Below are positions 1 to 5,256 of a stretch of DNA of 6,120 nucleotides, in pieces; position 1 is the first letter of the stretch; each line of letters starts with the position of its first letter. The notes beneath the pieces were generated by a model, which saw only the letters and a list, made by a program, of their open reading frames with translations, was not told the DNA's origin and made no database searches. The DNA is from Betaproteobacteria bacterium. GTDB taxonomy: Bacteria; Pseudomonadota; Gammaproteobacteria; Burkholderiales; Burkholderiaceae_C. The position numbers and the translations under genes were made by a program. The stretch spans positions 1-6,120 of the forward strand of contig RFWA01000159.1 in NCBI GenBank assembly GCA_009922295.1, in the 5' to 3' direction.

Positions 1-410
1 TATCTCGCGGCTACGCTTCGATGGACTACGAATTCAAAGAGTACCGTGCCGCCGACGTGGTCAAGGTCGATATCTTGCTCAATGGCGACAAGGTGGACGC
101 GCTGTCCATCATCGTGCACCGGTCACAGTCGCAATACCGCGGCCGTGCGGTGGTGAGCAAAATGCGCGAGATTATTTCGCGCCAGATGTATGACGTGGCG
201 ATACAGGCCGCCATTGGGGCCAACATCATCGCGCGTGAGACAATCAAGGCGCTTCGAAAGAACGTGATCGCCAAGTGTTACGGCGGCGATATTTCTCGCA
301 AACGCAAGCTCCTCGACAAACAAAAAGCAGGAAAAAAACGCATGAAGCAAATTGGCTCCGTCGAAGTGCCACAAGAGGCCTTTCTGGCAATTCTGCAGGT
401 GGACGATTGA
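1..410 (+). CDS. lepA: Elongation factor 4 (LepA), C-terminal part, 5' truncated
   Basis: Only the last 135 codons are present, read in frame from position 3; the gene begins upstream of the window. LepA is a translational GTPase that acts on the ribosome, with proposed roles in back-translocation and 30S biogenesis. The visible part covers the end of the EF-G-like domain (SRGYASMDYEFKEY) and the LepA-specific C-terminal domain. Diagnostic stretches are AIQAAIGANIIARET, LRKNVIAKCYGGDISRK and KKRMKQIGSVEVPQEAFLAI, which match the E. coli protein as I recall it almost residue for residue. The basic segment ISRKRKLLDKQKAGKKRMK is the known tRNA/ribosome-contacting tail. The GTPase domain lies outside the window, so its integrity cannot be judged. 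The TGA stop shares its A with the ATG of lepB, the usual lepA-lepB arrangement in proteobacteria. Identification is very secure. Confidence 0.98.
   Translation, partial: SRGYASMDYEFKEYRAADVVKVDILLNGDKVDALSIIVHRSQSQYRGRAVVSKMREIISRQMYDVAIQAAIGANIIARETIKALRKNVIAKCYGGDISRKRKLLDKQKAGKKRMKQIGSVEVPQEAFLAILQVDD
397..402 (+). promoter_or_regulatory. Ribosome binding site deciding the lepB start
   Basis: AGGTGG lies 7 nt before the ATG at 410, inside the last codons of lepA. It is the clearest Shine-Dalgarno match among the gene starts here. It favours the ATG at 410 over the in-frame ATG at 476, which has no comparable purine tract in front of it. Confidence 0.7.
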
Positions 411-1375
411 TGCAGGCCCTCACAGCATTCGTGCTCGCGGCCTTTGGTGGCTACGCCGGCTCTTGGTACTTCGGTATGGTCGAAGGCAACTTCGCCCTGC
501 TGTTGTTTTTAGCCACCCTTGTCACTGGCGTCTACTGGCTTGCGGAACGCTTTCATTTTTTGCCGGCGAGGCAGAAAGCTGCGGCCCTGCTGGAGGCGCA
601 GGCTGTTCAGCGTCGACAAGAGTTGCTCAAAATGGGCATCACCCAAGTTGACACGGACACCGCGCCAGCGCGGGCGGCCGTGCTGGCGCAACCCTGGTGG
701 TTGGACTGGACGGCGGGTTTATTCCCGGTCATCCTGGCCGTTTTCCTGCTGCGCTCTTTCCTTTTTGAGCCTTTCAAGATCCCCTCTGGCTCGATGATCC
801 CGACGCTGTGGATCGGTGACCTGATCCTGGTTAACAAGTTTCACTACGGTTTGCGGCTGCCGGTGCTCAATACCAAGATCACCGAAGGCACGCCGCCCAT
901 GCGTGGCGACGTGATGGTGTTCCGCTACCCACCCAAACCCAGCCTGGATTACATCAAGCGCGTGGTCGGCGTGCCAGGCGACGAAGTGGCTTACATCAAC
1001 AAGCGTCTTACCATCAATGGTCAAGCGATGCCCACCGCGGCAGTGCCTGACTTTTTTGACGAAGACGTGATGCGCTACTTCAAGCAGTATGAAGAAACCT
1101 TTGGCGAGCGTCGGCACCGCGTGCTGAACGACGATGACCGGCCAGGTTTTGTGCCTGGCGCCGACGATTTTCCTTTCAAGGAAAACTGTCGTTACAGCGC
1201 CGAGGGCGTGGTGTGCAAGGTGCCAGCGGGTCACTACTTCATGATGGGCGACAACCGCGACAACTCGCTCGACTCGCGCTACTGGGGGTTTGTGCCCGAC
1301 AAGAACATCGTGGGGCGTGCGTTCTTTGTCTGGATGAATTTTGGCAGCCTCAAGCGTATTGGGTCTTTCAATTGA
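410..1375 (+). CDS. lepB: Signal peptidase I (leader peptidase)
   Basis: The product is a 321-residue membrane-bound serine protease (S26 family) that removes signal peptides from exported preproteins on the periplasmic face of the inner membrane. Hydrophobic segments lie at about residues 2-20, 27-45 and 97-119. They are followed by the catalytic domain: PSGSMIPTL with nucleophile Ser128, a GDVMVFRYPP strand motif (166-175), LDYIKRVVGVPGD with general base Lys183, and the C-terminal signature GDNRDNSLDSRYWGFVP (280-296). Both dyad residues are present. The length is close to the E. coli enzyme (324). The region between the second and third hydrophobic segments is rich in Arg/Lys, as expected for a cytoplasmic loop. 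The only two cysteines, Cys260 and Cys269, sit in the periplasmic domain and may form a disulfide. The ATG overlaps the lepA stop by 1 nt and has a good ribosome site, so translation is probably coupled. An internal start at 476 would give an E. coli-like N-terminus and remains a weaker alternative. Confidence 0.97.
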   Translation: MQALTAFVLAAFGGYAGSWYFGMVEGNFALLLFLATLVTGVYWLAERFHFLPARQKAAALLEAQAVQRRQELLKMGITQVDTDTAPARAAVLAQPWWLDWTAGLFPVILAVFLLRSFLFEPFKIPSGSMIPTLWIGDLILVNKFHYGLRLPVLNTKITEGTPPMRGDVMVFRYPPKPSLDYIKRVVGVPGDEVAYINKRLTINGQAMPTAAVPDFFDEDVMRYFKQYEETFGERRHRVLNDDDRPGFVPGADDFPFKENCRYSAEGVVCKVPAGHYFMMGDNRDNSLDSRYWGFVPDKNIVGRAFFVWMNFGSLKRIGSFN

Positions 1376-1408
1376 GCCGAACGGTCCCGGCCAGACTTTG
1401 CCCGCTGC

Positions 1409-1412
1409 AGGG
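1409..1412 (+). promoter_or_regulatory. Probable ribosome binding site of rnc
   Basis: AGGG, 9 nt before the GTG at 1422. It is modest, but it fits the start that gives the usual RNase III length. An in-frame TTG at 1416 is too close to it to be preferred. Confidence 0.45.
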
Positions 1413-1421
1413 TCGTTGCGA

Positions 1422-2108
1422 GTGAACGACGGACTGGTCGCCTTGCAGCAGCGCTTGCAGCATGACTTTGCGACACCTCAACTGCTGACGCAGGCCCTGA
1501 CGCACCGCAGCTTCTCCATTGACCACAACGAGCGGCTGGAGTTTTTGGGCGACTCGGTGCTGAACCTGGCGGTCGCCGACCTGCTGTATGCGCAACTCAA
1601 GGCCCTGCCCGAGGGTGATCTGTCGCGGGTGCGAGCCAATTTGGTCAAGCAGGACACGCTGCATCAACTCGCGCTGGAACTGGGTCTGCCAGAAGTGTTG
1701 CGGGTAGGGGAGGGCGAGGCGCGTTCCGGCGGACACAAGCGTCCGTCGATTCTGGCGGATGCGCTGGAGGCCGTGATCGGCGCGGTGCATCTGGACGCCG
1801 GCTTTGCAGCCGCTCAGGCCCTGGTGCAACGTTTGTTCAAGGGGGTCGAGATCAACCCGCAAATGGAGGCGATCGGCAAGGACGCGAAAACCGAGTTGCA
1901 GGAGTGGCTGCAGGGACGCAAGATGAAACTGCCCCTGTACCGGGTGGTCGGCACCTTGGGCATGGCGCACAAGCAGACCTTTGATGTCGAATGTGAAATC
2001 ACCGAGTTTGGCTTGGCCGAACGCGGCATCGGCGGCTCGCGCCGCGCCGCCGAGCAGGCTGCTGCTACGGCCATGCTGCAAACACTGAAAGCTGGGGCAG
2101 GCAAATGA
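1422..2108 (+). CDS. rnc: Ribonuclease III
   Basis: This is a 228-residue double-stranded-RNA endonuclease acting as a cytoplasmic dimer. It processes the 30S rRNA precursor and some mRNAs and degrades sense-antisense duplexes. The catalytic domain carries the signature HNERLEFLGDS (35-45), with metal ligands Glu40 and Asp44, and ADALEAVIGA (112-121), with Asp113 and Glu116. These correspond to E. coli Glu41, Asp45, Asp114 and Glu117. A double-stranded-RNA-binding domain occupies about 154-223 (TELQEWLQGRKMKLPLY, then GGSRRAAEQAAATAML). I chose the GTG start because it gives the normal length (E. coli 226) and places the first helix (LVALQQRLQHDF) at the N-terminus. The frame stays open back to a TTG at 1341 inside lepB, which would add 27 residues without family support. 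The gene follows lepB after 46 nt, and its TGA overlaps the era ATG. Confidence 0.96.
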   Translation: MNDGLVALQQRLQHDFATPQLLTQALTHRSFSIDHNERLEFLGDSVLNLAVADLLYAQLKALPEGDLSRVRANLVKQDTLHQLALELGLPEVLRVGEGEARSGGHKRPSILADALEAVIGAVHLDAGFAAAQALVQRLFKGVEINPQMEAIGKDAKTELQEWLQGRKMKLPLYRVVGTLGMAHKQTFDVECEITEFGLAERGIGGSRRAAEQAAATAMLQTLKAGAGK

Positions 2109-3133
2109 ACGCGACTGAATCGACCACTGACAACCAAGACAACGGCGCCGAGCCCAGTGCCGAGGACCAGGCTTCGGCACTGGCCAGCATGCTCAAAGGC
2201 TTGCGTGCTGCGCCAGCGGGTGGCGTGCCTGTGCCAGGCCAGCGCTGTGGCTTGATCGCCATTGTTGGCAAGCCCAACGTAGGAAAGTCAACCCTGCTCA
2301 ATGCACTTGTAGGCCAGAAGATCAGCATCACCTCGCGCAAGGCGCAAACCACCCGGCACCGGATTACCGGTATGCGCACCCAGGGCGCGACCCAGTTCGT
2401 GTTTGTTGACACCCCGGGCTTCCAGACCCGTCACAACAACGCTTTGAACCGTTCGCTCAACAAGACGGTGCTGGGCGCGGTAGGCGATGTTGACCTCATC
2501 CTCTTTGTGGTGGAGGCGGGTCAGTTCAATCAGGCTGATGCCCGTGTACTGAGTTTGCTGGGCAAAGATATTCCGACGCTGCTGGTGGCCAACAAGTTCG
2601 ACCAGATCCACCGCCGCGGCGACATTGCGCCCTGGCTGCAGGAGATGCAACAACGCCATGCCTTCACTGAATTTGTCCCGATGTCGGCTAAAAATGCCCG
2701 CGACATAGAACGACTGCTGGTGCTGTGCGATCGCTTTTTGCCTGAGCAGCCCTGGTGGTACGCTGAAGATGAACTGACCGATCGCAGTGAGAAATTTCTG
2801 GCCAGCGAGACGGTTCGGGAAAAGCTGTTTCGCCTGACCGGCGACGAGTTGCCCTACACCTCGACCGTGATCATCGACAAATTTGGCGAAGAGGCTGGTC
2901 GCGGAAAGCAAAAACGGCTGCTGCGCATCGCCGCCACCATTGTGGTCGAGCGTGACACCCACAAGGCCATGGTGATTGGTGACAAGGGCGAGCGCATCAA
3001 GCGCATCGGCACCGAAACCCGGGTCGAACTGGAAAAGCTGCTGGATGCCAAGGTGTTCATCGAGCTCTGGGTCAAAGTGCGCTCAGGATGGGCCGACGAC
3101 GAGGCGCGGGTGCGCAGCTTTGGCTACGAGTAA
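2105..3133 (+). CDS. era: GTPase Era, 30S ribosome maturation factor
   Basis: The product is a 342-residue GTPase that binds the 3' end of 16S rRNA and assists 30S subunit assembly. The GTPase motifs are all present: G1 GKPNVGKS (55-62), G2 region SRKAQTTRHR (77-86), G3 DTPG (102-105), G4 NKFD (163-166) and G5 SAK (194-196). The type-2 KH RNA-binding domain follows, with its GDKG loop at 292-295 inside MVIGDKGERIKRIG and the conserved FIELWVKV near the end. E. coli Era has 301 residues; the excess here is mostly about 45 residues before G1, polar and acidic at first (residues 2-22) and then Ala/Gly/Pro-rich. The ATG overlaps the rnc stop in ATGA, so coupling with rnc is likely. This makes sense because both gene products act on 16S rRNA precursors. 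An in-frame ATG at 2189 would give a shorter protein but lacks a ribosome site. Confidence 0.97.
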   Translation: MNATESTTDNQDNGAEPSAEDQASALASMLKGLRAAPAGGVPVPGQRCGLIAIVGKPNVGKSTLLNALVGQKISITSRKAQTTRHRITGMRTQGATQFVFVDTPGFQTRHNNALNRSLNKTVLGAVGDVDLILFVVEAGQFNQADARVLSLLGKDIPTLLVANKFDQIHRRGDIAPWLQEMQQRHAFTEFVPMSAKNARDIERLLVLCDRFLPEQPWWYAEDELTDRSEKFLASETVREKLFRLTGDELPYTSTVIIDKFGEEAGRGKQKRLLRIAATIVVERDTHKAMVIGDKGERIKRIGTETRVELEKLLDAKVFIELWVKVRSGWADDEARVRSFGYE

Positions 3134-3137
3134 ATCT

Positions 3138-3220
3138 TTGACCCCCACGCTTGCCGCTGCGCGTGCTGCGCTGCCCCCCGAGGGGGCCCGTTTCGCCTTG
3201 GGGCGGCCCAGCGGCGAAAC
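3138..3220 (+). repeat. GC-rich palindromic intergenic element between era and recO
   Basis: The 118-nt gap between era and recO has no credible gene. It holds a segment of about 78% GC (3141-3220) made of three parts. The heptamer GCTGCGC occurs twice in direct orientation (3156-3162 and 3165-3171). A hairpin follows with 6-bp arms GCCCCC (3173-3178) and GGGGGC (3182-3187) around the loop CGA. A second hairpin has 8-bp perfect arms GTTTCGCC (3190-3197) and GGCGAAAC (3213-3220), with an inner TGGG/CCCA stem (3199-3202 / 3207-3210) closing a GCGG loop. I recall near-identical elements scattered between genes in Comamonadaceae genomes, so I call it a dispersed repeat; copy number cannot be tested here. 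Neither hairpin is followed by a T-run, so it is not a classical intrinsic terminator. In the transcript it could slow RNA polymerase or protect the upstream mRNA end. Confidence 0.75.
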
Positions 3221-3251
3221 CACGTATTGCTGGCCGGCTTGACAGCTCGAC

Positions 3252-4001
3252 GTGGCTACGCAACGTGTCTCTGACGAACCGGCCTATGTGCTGCACCGCT
3301 ACGACTGGAGCGAGTCCAGCCTGATCCTTGAGGTGTTCACGCGGCACCAAGGGCGTATCGCCTTGGTGGCCAAGGGAGCGAAGCGGCCAAGTTCTAATTT
3401 TCGGCCGATCTTGCTGCCATTGCAGCCGCTGCGCCTGAGCTTTGGTGGTGACGCTGAAATCCGCACCCTCAAGGGCGCGGAGTGGGTGGGAGGTCATGTC
3501 ATGCCTACCGGTGACGCCTTGCTGTCGGGCTACTACCTCAACGAGTTGCTGCTCACGCTGCTGGCGCGAGATGACCCGCATCCTGCGTTGTTTGATATTT
3601 ACGCTCAAGTGACGGCGGTGATGGCCAGTGGCCATGCTGAGCTGTTGCAAGCCGCACTGCGGGCCTTTGAGCTGCTGTTGCTGCGCGAGATCGGCTTGCT
3701 GCCGCTGTTGGATGCCCAGACGATGACGCTGGGCGTGCTTGACCCAGACGTGCGCTACAGCCTGGTGCCCGAAGGGGGTCTGCGTCAGACGGCGGCCACC
3801 GATCGCGCCAGCCTGAGCGGTGCGCAATGGGCTGAACTGCAGCAGGTGCTGGCCGACACTGCGCCCTTCACCACGACCCTGCGCGCTTGCTCTGGGGTGA
3901 TGGCCGAGCTTAAACCGCAGTTGCGTGCTCTGCTGAATTACCATTGCGGCGTGGGAACCCTGCGTACCCGTCAAATGATGATCGACCTGCAATCCCTATG
4001 A
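3252..4001 (+). CDS. recO: DNA repair protein RecO
   Basis: RecO is the recombination mediator of the RecFOR pathway: with RecR it loads RecA onto SSB-coated single-stranded DNA and it can anneal complementary strands. The 249-residue product has the N-terminal OB-fold pattern (about 9-85), with YVLHRYDWSESSLILEVFT (12-30), HQGRIALVAKGAKR (32-45) and FRPILLPLQPLRL. A mostly helical C-terminal domain follows (YYLNELLLTLL; LLREIGLLPLLD). Length is normal (E. coli 242). It has only two cysteines, so the four-cysteine zinc site of some RecO proteins is absent. The start is GTG: an in-frame TGA at 3240-3242 precedes it by three codons, so no upstream start is possible and a later one would cut into the OB-fold. 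No good ribosome site is seen. The repeat element just upstream separates it from era, and its stop overlaps the pdxJ start by 4 nt. Confidence 0.93.
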   Translation: MATQRVSDEPAYVLHRYDWSESSLILEVFTRHQGRIALVAKGAKRPSSNFRPILLPLQPLRLSFGGDAEIRTLKGAEWVGGHVMPTGDALLSGYYLNELLLTLLARDDPHPALFDIYAQVTAVMASGHAELLQAALRAFELLLLREIGLLPLLDAQTMTLGVLDPDVRYSLVPEGGLRQTAATDRASLSGAQWAELQQVLADTAPFTTTLRACSGVMAELKPQLRALLNYHCGVGTLRTRQMMIDLQSL

Positions 4002-4765
4002 ACACCACTGCACTCTCCGTCAATGTCAACAAAGTTGCCACCCTGCGCAACACCCGCCACTTGGGCATCCCCAGCCTGACTCGCGCCGCCACGTTCTGTC
4101 TACAGGCTGGCGCCCATGGCATCACCGTGCACCCGCGGCCCGACGAGCGGCACATTCGTGCCACGGACGTACCTGAACTTGCGACCCTTGTGCAGCAGTG
4201 GCCCGGACGCGAGTACAACATTGAGGGCAACCCATTCCACAACCTGATGGAGGTCGTGGCCGATGTGCGGGCACGCCAGTTACCGGTGCACCAAGTCACG
4301 TTTGTACCCGATGCAGAGGGCCAGTTCACCAGCGACCACGGCTGGAATTTCCCGGCCGACGCCGAACGGCTGCGCCCTCTGATTGCACAGGCCCATGCCT
4401 TAGGGGCGCGGGTCAGCCTGTTCATGGACGCTGATGCCTCGGCCATGGCCGCAGCCCGCGCGGTCGGCGCCGACCGGGTGGAGCTCTACACCGAACCTTA
4501 TGCCGCGGCCTGGGCCACGCCTGCGCAGGCCACGCAGTTGAAGCGTTTCGCCGAAGCCGCCCGTGCCGCCCGCGCCGCTGGCCTGGGCATCAATGCTGGC
4601 CACGACCTGAACCGCGACAACCTGACCGCCTTTGTGCGCGAGGTGCCGGGCGTTCAAGAGGTGTCTATCGGCCACGCCCTGATAGCCGATGCGCTGGAGC
4701 TGGGCTACAGCGCCGCCGTTCGCGACTACCTGCGTTGCATTGCCGACGCCCACGGCGCGACCTGA
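3998..4765 (+). CDS. pdxJ: Pyridoxine 5'-phosphate synthase
   Basis: PdxJ is a cytoplasmic TIM-barrel enzyme that condenses 1-deoxy-D-xylulose 5-phosphate with 3-amino-2-oxopropyl phosphate, the PdxA product, to make pyridoxine 5'-phosphate in the DXP-dependent vitamin B6 route. The 255-residue product has SVNVNKVATLRNTR (7-20), HGITVHPRPDERHI (40-53) with catalytic His45 and Arg47, YNIEGNP (73-79) with the conserved Glu76, VSLFMDAD (139-146), NAGHDL (199-204) with His202, and IGHALI (224-229) with His226. Its first 53 residues align without gaps to E. coli PdxJ as I recall it, but E. coli Asp11-His12 are Asn11-Lys12 here. The segment TFVPDAEGQFTSDHGWNF (101-118) is also of the variant type. 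The ATG at 3998 overlaps the recO TGA (ATGA). An upstream in-frame ATG at 3944 lies within recO and gives an extension without family support. Confidence 0.95.
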   Translation: MNTTALSVNVNKVATLRNTRHLGIPSLTRAATFCLQAGAHGITVHPRPDERHIRATDVPELATLVQQWPGREYNIEGNPFHNLMEVVADVRARQLPVHQVTFVPDAEGQFTSDHGWNFPADAERLRPLIAQAHALGARVSLFMDADASAMAAARAVGADRVELYTEPYAAAWATPAQATQLKRFAEAARAARAAGLGINAGHDLNRDNLTAFVREVPGVQEVSIGHALIADALELGYSAAVRDYLRCIADAHGAT

Positions 4766-4786
4766 CACCGTTGAGCTGCGCAGCAG

Positions 4787-5185
4787 ATGATTTACGGCAT
4801 TGGCACCGACATCTGTGACGTGCGCCGCATCCGCGCCAGCTTAGAGCGCCATGGCGAACGCTTTGCCCAAAAAATTCTGAGCGATGCCGAACTTCTCACC
4901 TGGCGCAGCCGCAGTGCCCGCTGGCCCGAACGCGGCCTGCGCTACCTGGCCACCCGTTTCAGCGCCAAGGAGGCTTTCAGCAAGGCGATCGGCCTGGGCA
5001 TGCGGATGCCCATGAGCTGGCGCCTGTGCGAGGTGGGCAAACTGCCCAGCGGCCAACCAGTGATCGTGCTGCATGGCGGCCTGAAAACCTGGTTTGAGGG
5101 CCAAGGCCTGCGCGCCCATGTGACCGTGACGGATGAAACCGACTATGCCGCCAGCTTTGTGGTGGTCGAAAAAACTAATGATTAA
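4787..5185 (+). CDS. acpS: Holo-[acyl-carrier-protein] synthase
   Basis: AcpS transfers the 4'-phosphopantetheine arm from coenzyme A to a serine of apo-acyl carrier protein, which activates it for fatty acid synthesis. The 132-residue product starts with MIYGIGTDICDVRRI, containing the Mg-binding Asp8. It continues with RFSAKEAFSKAIGLGM (57-72), containing Glu62 as the second metal ligand and the conserved Lys61, and ends with HVTVTDETDYAASFVVVE. It is slightly longer than E. coli AcpS (126); the extra residues seem to lie around 41-50 (SRSARWPERG), before the conserved YLATRF. The start lies 21 nt after the pdxJ stop, and only a weak GAG precedes it. The pdxJ-acpS pairing is the usual proteobacterial order. 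The last codons (GTCGAAAAAACTAATGATTAA) lead straight into an AT-rich gap. Confidence 0.96.
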   Translation: MIYGIGTDICDVRRIRASLERHGERFAQKILSDAELLTWRSRSARWPERGLRYLATRFSAKEAFSKAIGLGMRMPMSWRLCEVGKLPSGQPVIVLHGGLKTWFEGQGLRAHVTVTDETDYAASFVVVEKTND

Positions 5186-5240
5186 ATTGGCCTCTAGGCC
5201 TCGTCAAATATAGCGGTATAGCTATAAAATATATAGCAAA
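5184..5240 (+). repeat. Candidate small AT-rich interspersed repeat between acpS and nagZ
   Basis: The 71-nt gap after acpS is strikingly AT-rich: about 28% GC over 5201-5240 in an otherwise GC-rich window. It opens with TTGGCCTCTAGGCCTC, in which GGCCTC is directly repeated (5189-5194 and 5197-5202) and GGCCT/AGGCC forms a short palindrome. It then carries three copies of TATAGC (5209, 5217, 5232). The last part is an inverted repeat GCTATA (5221-5226) / TATAGC (5232-5237) around AAATA, ending in AAA. The overall shape (GGCCTCTAG, then a stem, then GCTAT-AAA-ATAGCAA) resembles a short intergenic repeat I recall from Comamonadaceae, here with a diverged first stem. The match is from memory only. 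TATAAA at 5223 could serve as a promoter -10 for nagZ, but no good -35 lies at the right distance. Confidence 0.5.
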
Positions 5241-5256
5241 CTCCCTGGATGTATTC

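Noticed and set aside
1341..1421. TTG start for rnc inside lepB, adding 27 residues
   Set aside because: The extension does not resemble RNase III N-termini. The GTG at 1422 gives the family length and has AGGG upstream.
1368..2180. 270-codon minus-strand ORF across rnc
   Set aside because: It is antisense to intact rnc with its catalytic and RNA-binding domains; composition is Gln/Arg/Leu-rich and no motif is recognisable.
3173..3195. Intrinsic terminator after era
   Set aside because: The hairpin is strong, but the following bases are CCGTTTCG, with no T-run, and recO-pdxJ continue on the same strand.
2976..3242. 88-codon + strand ORF spanning the end of era and the repeat
   Set aside because: It is out of frame with era for most of its length and its product is Ala/Ser/Pro-rich without a motif; it is a by-product of the GC-rich element.
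3239..3267. Perfect TTGACA -35 box just before recO
   Set aside because: At a 17-nt spacing the -10 would be AACGTG, within the recO coding region and unlike TATAAT; transcription from it would miss the recO start.
3072..3992. 306-codon minus-strand ORF across recO
   Set aside because: It lies antisense to a clear recO gene, and its Gln/Arg/His-rich translation shows no recognisable domain. It is a typical shadow in GC-rich coding DNA.
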